The notes under the pieces were generated by a model that searched no databases, was not told where the DNA came from, and saw only the letters and a list, made by a program, of their open reading frames with translations. Below are positions 16,978-26,355 of a DNA stretch of 64,000 nt, piece by piece (positions within the stretch are counted from its first letter, which is position 1; every line of letters starts with the position of its first letter). A program made the position numbers and the translations under genes. This DNA comes from MPNP01 sp026709725. Lineage in GTDB: Bacteria > Pseudomonadota > Alphaproteobacteria > Rhodobacterales > Rhodobacteraceae. The stretch is taken from NCBI GenBank assembly GCA_965200805.1, contig OZ241384.1, positions 2,418,001-2,482,000 of the forward strand. Direction: 5' to 3'.

Positions 16978-18765
16978 ATGGCCAGTGACAATGCGGTGCT
17001 CTCGGGGTGGCTGCAGAACCTTGAAACAGGTCTTGCGAAGGGGGGTCGGGAGGTTGCGGCACTCTTTCAGGAAGACGGCTTCTGGCGGGATCTGATCAGC
17101 CACACCTGGAACATCAAGACATGTGAGGGGCGTGATGAGATTGCGGCGATGGTGGACACTGTCGCCGGGGATATCCAGCCGGCGGGTTTTCGTCTGCGTG
17201 GCGATGCGTCGTCGTCCGATGGAATCACAGAGGGATGGTTTGATTTCGAGACTCTGTGTGGTCGCGGAGAAGGATATGTTCGCCTGAAATCCGACGGAGC
17301 ATGGACCTGCCTCACTGCGCTGAAGGAACTCAAGGGTTTCGAGGAGGCGTGTGGTGCGTCCCGGGACACTGGAGTTGAACATGGTCAGGTCAGGGGACGC
17401 CTGACCTGGAAAGAGCGTCGAGAGCGGGAAGAGACGACGCTCGGATACTCCGACCAGCCTTATGTTCTCATCATCGGCGGGGGTCAGGGTGGGATCGCGC
17501 TGGGTGCCCGGCTGCGTCGTCTCGGTGTTCCGACGCTCATCATCGATAGGAACGATCGCCCCGGAGACAGCTGGCGCAACCGCTACAAGTCACTGTGTCT
17601 CCACGACCCTGTCTGGTACGATCATCTGCCGTACCTGCCTTTCCCCGATCATTGGCCGGTCTTCAGTCCCAAGGACAAGATCGCCGACTGGCTGGAAAGC
17701 TATACAAGGATCATGGAACTCAATTACTGGACCCGGTCCGTGGCCAAGTCGGCGCAGTATGATGAGGCGGAGGGCATCTGGACGGTTGAGGTTGAAAGGG
17801 ATCATCATCCCGTCACCCTGCGGCCGCGGCATCTCGTCCTGGCGACGGGGATGTCAGGTGTGCCGAATATGCCAGACATTCCCGGCATGGAGAGCTTCAA
17901 GGGCATCATGTGCCACTCATCTGCCCATGAGGGATCGGATGCACATCGCGGATCCGGAAAACGGGCTGTGGTGATCGGCTCCAACAATTCAGCGCATGAT
18001 ATCTGCCATGATTTTTGGGAGAACGGCATTGATGTCACAATGGTCCAGCGATCATCGACACTTGTCATTCGTTCCGAGACGCTCATGGATCTGGGCCTGA
18101 AAGCCCTGTACTCCGAGCAGGCCCTTGCCAACGGCATCGACACCCACACAGCGGATATCCTGTTTGCCTCATTGCCCTACAGGGTCCTGCCGTCGCTGCA
18201 GAAACCGATCTATGACAGGGCTGAGATCCTTGATAGGGATTTTTACGATGGATTGCGCAGGGTCGGGTTCATGCGCGACCGGGGCGATGACGACACGGGA
18301 CTTTTTGTCAAATATCTCCGACGGGGATCGGGATATTATATTGATGTGGGAGCAAGCCGGCTTGTCGCCAATGGAGAAATCAACCTCAAAACCGGTCAAA
18401 TCACGGACGTGACCGAGGGCGGGGTGATTGTTGATGGTGAGGAAATTCCGGCAGATATCCTGATTTTCGCCACCGGTTACGGCTCCATGAACGGGTGGGC
18501 TGAACAGCTCATCGGAAAGGATGTTGCCGACAGGGTCGGCAGGTGCTGGGGGTTGGGGTCGGGGACGACCAAGGACCCCGGCCCCTGGGAAGGGGAGTTG
18601 CGCAACATGTGGAAACCAACCCGACAGGAAGCACTCTGGTTTCATGGCGGGAACCTGCATCAGTCCCGGCACTACTCTCTCTATCTGGCCCTGCAGCTCA
18701 AGGCCCGCATGGAGGGTCTTCCGACCCCCGTCTACGGCATGCCGGATGTTCATCACCTCAGTTAA
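16978..18765 (+). CDS. Flavin-containing monooxygenase with N-terminal SnoaL-like domain
   Basis: 595 residues. Residues 1-130 resemble a SnoaL/NTF2-like domain (GWLQNLETG ... FWRDLISHTWNIKTCEGRDE). From about 160 there is a class B flavoprotein monooxygenase: FAD motif VLIIGGGQGGIALGARL, the segment WRNRYKSLCLHDPVWYDHLP, an NADP motif KRAVVIGSNNSAHDI, and ILIFATGY near the C-terminus. Such fused proteins (YUC/ArpB-like) oxygenate small organic acids, amines or ketones. ATG 16978 follows ggagaagggcag. Part of a likely operon with the FAH-family gene. Substrate unknown. Confidence 0.85.
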   Translation: MASDNAVLSGWLQNLETGLAKGGREVAALFQEDGFWRDLISHTWNIKTCEGRDEIAAMVDTVAGDIQPAGFRLRGDASSSDGITEGWFDFETLCGRGEGYVRLKSDGAWTCLTALKELKGFEEACGASRDTGVEHGQVRGRLTWKERREREETTLGYSDQPYVLIIGGGQGGIALGARLRRLGVPTLIIDRNDRPGDSWRNRYKSLCLHDPVWYDHLPYLPFPDHWPVFSPKDKIADWLESYTRIMELNYWTRSVAKSAQYDEAEGIWTVEVERDHHPVTLRPRHLVLATGMSGVPNMPDIPGMESFKGIMCHSSAHEGSDAHRGSGKRAVVIGSNNSAHDICHDFWENGIDVTMVQRSSTLVIRSETLMDLGLKALYSEQALANGIDTHTADILFASLPYRVLPSLQKPIYDRAEILDRDFYDGLRRVGFMRDRGDDDTGLFVKYLRRGSGYYIDVGASRLVANGEINLKTGQITDVTEGGVIVDGEEIPADILIFATGYGSMNGWAEQLIGKDVADRVGRCWGLGSGTTKDPGPWEGELRNMWKPTRQEALWFHGGNLHQSRHYSLYLALQLKARMEGLPTPVYGMPDVHHLS

Positions 18766-20080
18766 CGCCAACGCCCTCCTGCCGCTCGTCGCTTGCATGA
18801 AGAATGGATCTCAGGGCAGGCGCCTGTCTCCCATCCCGTCGATCGGTGATACCACTCGTCGTTGATTCCGTGGCCACTGGGAGAGACGGAATTCCTGCAG
18901 GAATTCCCCGCAACATCCTCAATCATTCCCCGCCGTTGCCAGACCGGATTTCTCATTCCTTCCATGGCTGCAGACGGCGTTTGCAGGAGACTTTCGGACA
19001 CTGTTGCAAACGGCAATTCGCCCATGCCGCATCGGGCACACATCATGTTTGTGATGGCTGGACCGCGCACTCACGCACAATCAGCAGGAGTGAACCCAGC
19101 CCGGTGAACATTGCCACTCCTGTTCAGTACTGGCATCAGATGTTGATTGACGGAATGCTATTTCCGTGGGGGTGGTTGAGGCGGTTTCCTGAATGGATCG
19201 CGAGGAAAAGTCCCCCCAGATTCAACAAGAGCAGCTGGGGCCTGTTGACGCTCACCTGCACTGACGCTCCCCTCCACCCCAAGCACACCCACCCCCAAAG
19301 TGTCCATTGGGGGTGATGGGCCGCCATCATGGCGTCCCCATCCGATCCAAACGGTCGGGCGGCGGTCCGCGCCATCCCCGACCGGCGTCAGGGACCAGGG
19401 GCCGAGCTCTGCCAGCGGGCAGGCAAGGGTGATGGTGGGGACGGAGGGGCCAGGGCGGAGCGGGTCTGCCCTGGTGCGGTGCCGCCATTGACGAACCATG
19501 CGGCCGTCTCTGCTGATATCTGTTGCATTCCAATCTGCATGATGCAGAACGGTATGGCATGAAATCAGAAGGGAACTAAGTGTGTGGGATTGATAGCAGA
19601 GGGGCCATTGAGCCGGAACACCTCCGGTCGGCCGACGCGGTCCCCGAGGACATAGCGCACACCAACAGAACATAACCAGCAGGCTGTTTGGAGTGGAGGA
19701 CTGCTTGGAAAGAAGTGTTGGATTCCCGGATTATTCCAGATTCCCAACTCTTCGACATCGGATCAATGCGGTAAAAGCCCCCATTTCCGTGATGGAATAA
19801 TCAGAGCGACAACAGATGCCCCCTTGCGTGTGGCCGGTCGGCATCGATGCGTTCAGGGGGCATCTTCGAGAGAGCGGCCAGGGTCCGCCTCTGGACCCGT
19901 CTGCCCTCCCGCCAGGTCTCATGCGGCAGGATGGCCAGTGGCGAGGAACGGTTGGAGATCAGTGGCGAGGAACGGTTGGAGATGACATCGACACGCAGGG
20001 CCATGGACCGTCTCTCCACGGCGACACATGCAAGGCATGTATGCCTGCAAGGGCCATGTCAGGGCAGAAGATGGGTCAGA
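18766..20080. other. 1.3-kb gene-free stretch with repeats
   Basis: No supported gene. 19495-19585 is an inverted, diverged copy of 60868-60955 (shared words such as GATTTCATGC and GGAATGCAA). 19936-19983 is a perfect tandem duplication of a 24-bp unit beginning CAGTGGCGAGGAACGG. The remainder is degenerate DNA with short open frames. Confidence 0.6.
19936..19983. repeat. Tandem duplication, 24-bp unit x 2
   Basis: Two perfect head-to-tail copies (19936-19959 and 19960-19983) of a unit starting CAGTGGCGAGGAACGG and ending GAGAT. Not in a supported gene; probably a recent slippage or strand-transfer event. Confidence 0.9.
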
Positions 20081-20663
20081 GCATGGCGCACATATCCAGG
20101 CTGAAAGGGCCGGAATGGGCGCGATTCCGTGCCGAACCCCCGGATCTCCGGCCGCTTGTAGATGGTGTCATGGGCCATTTCAGCCCACGCGTGATTCAGC
20201 GTTGTCTGACCTGGACTTCACACCAGAGGCCCTTGAAACGTGCATGCTCGGTCAGTGCCGTGCGGTCGTCTTTCAGACGGACGACATAATTCCAGGACTG
20301 AAAGAGATCCTTGGCATCCTGACTGTTGAGTTCCGGCTCGTGAAACCTTGAGCACTGCCAATCGATATCGAAGAGGTCACTCAACAGACCCGAATTTGTG
20401 AACCGACCGACATCGGTGTTTGTGTAGAAAACAACACGACACCCCGCCAAATCCTTGCGCAACCTCTCGATCTCTTCTGAGTCAACTTCGTTCCTTTCTT
20501 CCAGTCGGGCTCTGAGAGAGCACGGATCCTTGGCACGGGACTGGATTTGCTGAAGTCGATATCCTTGTGCACCCTGGATTGCCTGCTCCAGCAGCTTGGC
20601 AACGATCTCGCAATACTCGGCGTAGAGTGCACGGCCATTCAGTTCATACTGAGTGATGTCCAT
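20080..20663 (-). pseudogene. RelA/SpoT-domain protein, frameshifted and truncated
   Basis: From ATG 20663 the frame reads MDITQYELNG, then RLQQIQSRAKDPCSLRARLE and LRKDLAGCRVVFYTNTDV. These match the (p)ppGpp synthetase core (R-x-K-x2-S-L, D-L-x-G-x-R-V). The first frame stops at 20196. After a one-base deletion near 20205 the next frame continues with TLNHAWAEMAHDTIYKRPEI, the H-AW-x-E/D helix of the same domain, before running into decayed sequence. It is a short stand-alone RelA/SpoT-like protein, not the housekeeping Rel. Such orphan synthetases can be toxins or phage-defence factors; this copy is dead as read. Confidence 0.72.
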
Positions 20664-20757
20664 GATGTCTCCAGACTGTTGCCCGTGGGTCTTTCCGATG
20701 TCCACCTTCGCAACCTTGAGCCGTTGCGTCAACCCGGGTCGTCGGAAACTGTCAGTC

Positions 20758-20784
20758 AAAGTCAGCCATGGGAGAATCATTCCC
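20758..20784 (+). repeat. Dispersed motif, copy 1
   Basis: Reads AAAGTCAGCCATGGGAGAAT followed by CATTCCC, preceded by GTCGTCGG. Similar copies lie at 21371-21396 (inverted), 39937-39963 and 61280-61306. Confidence 0.8.
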
Positions 20785-20835
20785 TGGCCCCAGAATCCCC
20801 TTGACATCTCCGTCAATCCCACTACGCTTGGGGCC

Positions 20836-21057
20836 ATGAACACCGGGAACCCCGATCGTGACGTGTACGAGCGGATTGCCCGCCTGGAGGAGAGGATCAA
20901 CACGATGCAGGCCAAGTCTGAGAGTGCCCTGGATCGCAACAATGCCGCGTTTGAACGCCTGCGGGCCGATATGGCCCAGCGTGACAAGCAGCTCATCTTC
21001 GCCATGATCGCCATTGTCGCCCTTGGCTTCACGATCTTCGGCTTTGTGACCGCCTGA
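20836..21057 (+). CDS. Small coiled-coil protein with C-terminal membrane anchor (copy 2)
   Basis: 73 residues. Starts MNTGNPDRDVYERIARLEER, continues with a helical coil ending DMAQRDKQ, and ends in one membrane helix (LIFAMIAIVALGFTIFGFV). Paralogue of the 14781 gene: same ERIARLE heptads, same DMAxRDK junction, same tail anchor. It begins about 50 bp after a copy of the dispersed AAAGTCAGCC motif. Function unknown. Confidence 0.6.
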   Translation: MNTGNPDRDVYERIARLEERINTMQAKSESALDRNNAAFERLRADMAQRDKQLIFAMIAIVALGFTIFGFVTA

Positions 21058-22590
21058 TCTCCCGGCTCATCGCCGCGCGGACTTGGAATGACAGCATCGT
21101 CGGCAATACTCTTCGTGCAAACATTGTCCTGAAATCGGCGACATTTTGCGTCCAGAAAACGCAATTGGCGATTGACGACCTTCATCTGTCCGATAAGACC
21201 TCGGGAATCGATGGCAATGTCCACGATAACGAGGACACCGACAGCCGCGCTGAAACCAATACCAGCCTCGCCGGGAACAGAAGAAAGGATCGGCGAAAGC
21301 ATCCCGCCAGCCAAAAAAGGCCAGCAAAAAACGGAGGACAGTCGAAAGGGTCCGCCGGATCATGCCCGAAGGAGTGACTCTCCCATGGCTGACCTTTGCT
21401 GACATCTCCCGACGCACCCCGGCTCCTGACACGATTCGACCGAATCAGGCCGCCCGTGCCGGGCGGAGCCGTTTGGTGCGGGCCCGGGAGGTGACGCGGA
21501 TCGGTACTGCTGCGAAACATTCGGGACAGGGGCCGATGTTTCGCCAGATCGCTGATTGTGGCTCAATGCGATTTTGGCGGACCATGTATTATTGGGGACT
21601 TGCGGGGTTCCAGATCAGCCATACGGGGATCACACCCTCGCCTGCTGTGATCAATTGCCATCAATACCGATAATGCCTATGGGGGTTGTTCAATTCGGAG
21701 AATGTCCACGATGAAGGCACAGTCACGACCAATGGCCTTGAAGCAGGCCTTGCTGTTCATGGTGCCGGATTCAGGACGATCAGGATTATCTGCCCGGGTT
21801 TTGAGAATACCCTGATGCATGGGGAGAATCCGTAGATGCATGGGGAGACTGTTGTGGACCTTGCTGATAACCGTTCAGGTTCCTGAACCGGGGATGTCCG
21901 GCCTGGAAGAGTGATCAGTGGGCCGGAGCGGATTCCATCTCTGCGATCCGGTCCATCAGCGCCTCCGGTGCACCGGAAACGACCGGAGATCCTCTGCCGC
22001 ACCTTGAGGGGCGCAGTGCCCGCTCGACCAACCGCGCCGGCAGGGGTGCGCCGACCGTCTGATTGACAGTGTGGATGGCTCGGCGCAGCAGGCGGGCCCT
22101 TGTTGCGGTCCCGGGCACGCCATCGAAACGGGCCCGGCATTCCCGCAAGCGGTGCGCAGCGCACAGCGTGGGCCCGGTCCCTGGAAGGGTGACGTCCGGT
22201 CGCCCCGGTCGCGTTCGCGGATGCCGCCATCCATGGGCGTGACGGGGTCCATGGGTCCTGACGCGGGATGTCCACCTGCTGCCCGCGGCGCGGCTTCTGC
22301 CGTTCTGGTTGATGGGCTTCCGGGTGGCGCGACGGACAGTGTCAAACGGAATGCCGGTGGGCAGGGCGTGGCGGTCGGGACAAACCTGAATGGTTACCAG
22401 GTGAGGTCGATATGGCCATTGCCGGTGTCCAGGGCGGGTCCATCCGCCCGCCCTCCTCATGCTGTGGAGTCTGCGGCATGAAGGCAGTCCATGGGGGTTC
22501 CCTGCACTGGAGCCATGCCAATCGAGATGACCCTTGATTACCCTGGCCCGGTGACCGGCACGGTTGCAGACAAATGCATTGCCTCTTGAG
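21058..22590. other. 1.5-kb decayed stretch with dispersed repeats
   Basis: No supported gene. 21371-21655 is an inverted, diverged copy (about 290 bp) of 61025-61306; both contain a short perfect palindrome GATTCGACCGAATC. Around 21815-21850 the word GATGCATGGGGAGA occurs twice. 21900-22460 is open in several frames but shows no recognisable domain. Confidence 0.6.
21371..21655 (-). repeat. Dispersed ~290-bp repeat, inverted copy
   Basis: Read leftwards it aligns with 61025-61306: shared blocks include GGGTGTGATC, GTATGGCTGA, TCCCGAATGTTTCGC, CACCTCCCGGGCCCG and ACGGGCGGCCTGATTCG, ending with the AAAGTCAGCCATGGGAGA motif. Probably a non-autonomous or relic mobile element. Confidence 0.7.
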
Positions 22591-23366
22591 ATCCCGGCAG
22601 GTGAGGATGGCCTTGATCCTCGTCAGCATAAGCCGAAAACCCGCCGCTGTACGGAGGCTCTGGACCGTGGCGTGCAGGGTATGAGAATTGGTGTCCTCAA
22701 GGAGGGGTTTGCCCATGCAAACAGCGAAGAGGATGTCAATCAGGTGGTCCTGGCTGCCGTTGAACGGTTTCGTGAACCGGGCGTGCGGATTGGGGAGGTT
22801 TCCATCCCGGAACATTATCCTGCCGGTGATGCTTGGAGTGCCATTGCAAATGAGGGTCTGGTGGACGGCATGATGTGGGGCAATTCCGCGCCGACCAACC
22901 GCCGCGGACTGTTCCTGCCCTCCATGATGGATCACATGGCCCAGTGGCGGAACCGGGCGGACGAACTCAGTCATTCTCTCAAGGCCTGCATGTTCATCGG
23001 TGAACATTTCCAGGCCCGGTATCGCGGTCGTTTCTATGGGAAGGCACAGAACATAATGCGCAAATGCAATGCGCGCCATGCCGAGACGCTCAAGAGCCCC
23101 GATCTGCTGCTCATGCCCACCATGCCGCACAAGCCGCAGAAAATTCCGCCTGCTGACTGTTCCGTAGGCCTTTATGTCCAGCGGGCCTTCGAGATGACCG
23201 CGAATACGGCACCGTTCAATGGTGGGCTGCCGGTCATGAGCGTTCCCTGCGGTCTTCCGAAGGTCTGCCGATTGGTATGCAACTGGTCGGCGGTTGCTAT
23301 AATGAGATGAAGATGTATCAGGCCGTGCACGCTTTTGAGCAAAGCGAAGACTGGCGGTCGATGTGA
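22591..23366 (+). pseudogene. Amidase-signature enzyme, C-terminal relic with frameshift
   Basis: Reads DPRQHKP, then GMRIGVLKEGFAHANSEEDV, GLVDGMMWGN and APFNGGLPVMSVPCGL, the C-terminal half of amidase-signature proteins. Near 23262 one base change breaks the frame; the continuation GLPIGMQLVGGCYNEMKMYQ ends at TGA 23364-23366. The N-terminal half with the Ser-cisSer-Lys triad (GGSS region) is missing, so no activity is possible. It ends 9 nt before the acyl-CoA synthetase start and may once have been the first gene of that operon. Confidence 0.78.
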
Positions 23367-23375
23367 GGACGATCG

Positions 23376-25139
23376 ATGTCGATACTGAATGAAAGCCTTG
23401 CAGACCGGACTCGCGGCAGTGACCACTCGACCGACGATCACAGGAGTGGCCAGAGGGCGCCCGCTGATGGCGTTTCCTATGTCAGGGGTGAGACAGGTGT
23501 TGATCTCGAATATGTCACCATACCGCAATTGATGCGCAGGACGGTCTCCCGACACGGACCGCGCGATGCGGTCGTCTTTGCCGATACGGGTGTGCGCCGC
23601 AGTTATCATGACCTTGATCGCGAGATCGATGCTCTTGCAGGCGGCTTCCTGGCCATGGGCCTGCAGAAGGGCGATCGCGTCGGCATTCAGTCTCCCAATC
23701 GATATGAATGGATCCTGACCCAGTTCGCGACGGCACGGGTCGGCCTGGTGATGGTCAATGTCAACCCGGCCTATCGTCTGACTGAAGTTGAATATGCCCT
23801 GAACAGGGTCGGATGCAAAGCCCTCATTCTGGCAAGGTCTTTCAAGACATCTGATTATCTGGGCATGATCAGGCAGCTGGCACCGGAGCTGGAACAGTGT
23901 GAACCGGGACGCTTGCGGGCAGCCAAACTGCCAATGCTCAAAAACGTGGTTGTCATGGATGATGATCCCGGACCCGGAGTCTTCACGTTCGCGCAGGTGA
24001 AGGCCCTTGGCGGCCCTGCACAGCAGCTCCGGCTTTCGATGGTCGACAGGTCCCTCAATCCGGACGATGCGATCAATATCCAGTTCACATCCGGAACGAC
24101 CGGTGCGCCAAAAGGCGCAACCCTGTCCCACCACAACATCGTCAACAATGCACGGTTCGTCACCGACCGCATCCACCTCACAGACAGCGACCGGCTGTGC
24201 ATCCCTGTCCCGCTCTACCACTGTTTCGGTATGGTGATGGGTGTTTTGGGTGCTGTCAGCAAGGGAGCGGTTATGGTGTTTCCGGGGGAGGGTTTTGATC
24301 CGACAGCCACCCTGGAAGTGCTGTCCCGGGAGCGGTGCACCGCCGTCTATGGTGTGCCCACCATGTTCATTGCCATGCTGCAGGACATGGAGACCGGAAG
24401 CCCTGACCTCAGCTCGCTGCGCACCGGGATCATGGCAGGCGCTCCCTGCCCCGTCGACGTGATGGAACGGGTCAACAGCCAAATGAACCTGCGTGAAATC
24501 ACGATCTGCTATGGCATGACGGAGACATCGCCTGTGTCCTTTCAGAGTTTCATTGACGATCCTGTCGACAAGCGCTGCGGGACCGTTGGGCGAATCCACC
24601 CCCATATCGAGGCAAAACTCGTGGATGCAGACGGTCACATCGTTCCGGTTGGAGAGCGGGGCGAGCTCTGCACGCGTGGCTATTCCGTGATGAAGGGCTA
24701 TTGGGATGATGACGTGCGGACCCGGGAGTGCATCCTTGAGGGATGGATGCACACAGGGGATCTGGCGACCTTTGATGGTGATGGATTCTGTACCATCGTC
24801 GGGCGTGTGAAGGATATGATCAACCGTGGTGGTGAGAATGTCTATCCGCGCGAGATCGAGGAATATCTGTTCCGTCATCCCGGGATTTCCGAAGTGCAGG
24901 TCTTCGGGATCCCCGACGAGAAATATGGCGAGGTGGTGTGCGCCTGGATCATTGGGAAACCCGGCGGAAAACTGACTGAAGAGTCGGTCCGGCAATTCTG
25001 TCAGGGCCAGATTGCGCACTACAAGATTCCTGAACATATACGGATTGTGGACGAGATCCCGATGACGATCACAGGCAAACCCCAGAAATTTGTCATGCGT
25101 GACAGAATGGTGGAGATGCTGTCCGGCAGGGCGGCCTGA
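23376..25139 (+). CDS. AMP-forming acyl-CoA synthetase
   Basis: 587 residues. Activates a carboxylic acid to its CoA thioester with ATP. Motifs: INIQFTSGTTGAPKGATLSH (P-loop-like A3), YGMTETSPVS (A5), GWMHTGDLATFDGDGF (A7), GRVKDMINRGGENVYPREIE (A8 hinge) and the C-terminal catalytic lysine in ITGKPQKF. ATG 23376 follows gagg. It is the first gene of the leucine operon, so branched-chain or short acids such as isovalerate are likely substrates; an analogous synthetase occurs in Pseudomonas liu clusters. The next gene starts 52 nt downstream. Confidence 0.9.
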   Translation: MSILNESLADRTRGSDHSTDDHRSGQRAPADGVSYVRGETGVDLEYVTIPQLMRRTVSRHGPRDAVVFADTGVRRSYHDLDREIDALAGGFLAMGLQKGDRVGIQSPNRYEWILTQFATARVGLVMVNVNPAYRLTEVEYALNRVGCKALILARSFKTSDYLGMIRQLAPELEQCEPGRLRAAKLPMLKNVVVMDDDPGPGVFTFAQVKALGGPAQQLRLSMVDRSLNPDDAINIQFTSGTTGAPKGATLSHHNIVNNARFVTDRIHLTDSDRLCIPVPLYHCFGMVMGVLGAVSKGAVMVFPGEGFDPTATLEVLSRERCTAVYGVPTMFIAMLQDMETGSPDLSSLRTGIMAGAPCPVDVMERVNSQMNLREITICYGMTETSPVSFQSFIDDPVDKRCGTVGRIHPHIEAKLVDADGHIVPVGERGELCTRGYSVMKGYWDDDVRTRECILEGWMHTGDLATFDGDGFCTIVGRVKDMINRGGENVYPREIEEYLFRHPGISEVQVFGIPDEKYGEVVCAWIIGKPGGKLTEESVRQFCQGQIAHYKIPEHIRIVDEIPMTITGKPQKFVMRDRMVEMLSGRAA

Positions 25140-25191
25140 TCGCTCCGGGCCGGCAAGTTCCTGCCCACCCGACGCAGCAAAAAGGAAAGCA

Positions 25192-26355
25192 ATGTTTCAT
25201 GCGGCAATGAATTTTGACCTCGGTGATGACATCAGCGAGCTCAGGAACATGGTGCACCGATGGGCGCAGGAGCGCGTGAAACCGCTGGCGGCGGAGATCG
25301 ACAGGAAAAATGACTTTCCCCATGAACTCTGGGGAGAGATGGGCATGTTGGGACTCCTTGGGATTACGGTTCCGGAAGACGATGGCGGCGTCGGGATGGG
25401 GTATCTGGCCCACACCGTCGTCATTGAGGAAATTGCCTGGGCAAGTGCATCTGTTTCCCTGAGCTACGGCGCCCATTCAAATCTCTGTGTCAACCAGATC
25501 GCACTGAACGGAAGCGGCGCCCAGAAGGCCAAATTCCTGCCCCGGCTGATCTCGGGGCGGCATGTCGGCGCACTGGCCATGTCCGAAGCCGGTGCAGGTT
25601 CCGATGTCGTCAGCATGAAACTGACGGCCGAAAAGGCGAATGGGTCATTCAAGCTCAACGGCACCAAATACTGGATCACGAATGGCGGCGAAGCCGACAT
25701 CCTGGTCGTTTATGCAAAGACCGATCCGGACGCGCAATCCGGTGGAATCACTGCATTCATCGTTGAGAAGGACAGGGCGGGGTTCACCTGTTCCGACCAT
25801 TTTGACAAGCTTGGTATGCGGGGTTCGAATACGGTTGAGCTGATTTTCGATGATGTTGAATTGCCGTTTGAAAATATTCTTGGCGAGGTCGGGCAGGGTG
25901 TACGGGTCCTGATGTCGGGTCTTGACTATGAGCGCGTCGTCCTTGCCGGGATCGGCTGCGGACTGATGGCCGCCTGCCTTGATGAGATCATGCCGTATAT
26001 GGTTGAGCGCAAGCAGTTTGGCAGGAGCATTGGCAGCTTCCAGCTGATGCAGGGCAAAATCGCTGACATGTACACGAAGATGAACGTGGCACGCGCCTAT
26101 GTCTATGAAGTTGCCAGAGCCTGTGATCGCGGTGAGGTCACCCGCCGGGATGCCGCCGCCTGCGTCCTCTATTCATCCGAGGAGGCCATGACTGTAGCGC
26201 ATCAGGCAGTCCAGGCCATGGGCGGTGCCGGTTTCATGAATGAAACGCCAGTCAGCCGGATCTTCCGTGATGCAAAGCTGATGGAGATCGGCGCCGGCAC
26301 ATCGGAAATCAGACGCATGCTGATCGGGCGCGAACTGATGAAGGCAATGGGCTGA
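25192..26355 (+). CDS. ivd: Isovaleryl-CoA dehydrogenase
   Basis: Flavoprotein oxidising isovaleryl-CoA to 3-methylcrotonyl-CoA, passing electrons to ETF. 387 residues. Acyl-CoA dehydrogenase signatures ALAMSEAGAGSDVVSMKL and QAMGGAGFMNETPVSRIFRD are present. The catalytic base is at the position special to isovaleryl-CoA dehydrogenases: E247 in LDYERVVLAG. ATG 25192 has aaagga upstream; the longer frame upstream is the end of the synthetase gene read out of frame. The stop overlaps the next start (TGATG). Step 1 of leucine degradation after transamination and decarboxylation. Confidence 0.93.
   Translation: MFHAAMNFDLGDDISELRNMVHRWAQERVKPLAAEIDRKNDFPHELWGEMGMLGLLGITVPEDDGGVGMGYLAHTVVIEEIAWASASVSLSYGAHSNLCVNQIALNGSGAQKAKFLPRLISGRHVGALAMSEAGAGSDVVSMKLTAEKANGSFKLNGTKYWITNGGEADILVVYAKTDPDAQSGGITAFIVEKDRAGFTCSDHFDKLGMRGSNTVELIFDDVELPFENILGEVGQGVRVLMSGLDYERVVLAGIGCGLMAACLDEIMPYMVERKQFGRSIGSFQLMQGKIADMYTKMNVARAYVYEVARACDRGEVTRRDAAACVLYSSEEAMTVAHQAVQAMGGAGFMNETPVSRIFRDAKLMEIGAGTSEIRRMLIGRELMKAMG

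Noticed and set aside
19158..19673. 171-codon minus-strand frame in the 19-kb gap
   Set aside because: No domain; overlaps other open frames and a dispersed repeat. Composition-driven.
23172..25037. 621-codon open frame on the minus strand
   Set aside because: Exactly antisense to the acyl-CoA synthetase, whose motifs are complete; the antisense product has no recognisable domain.
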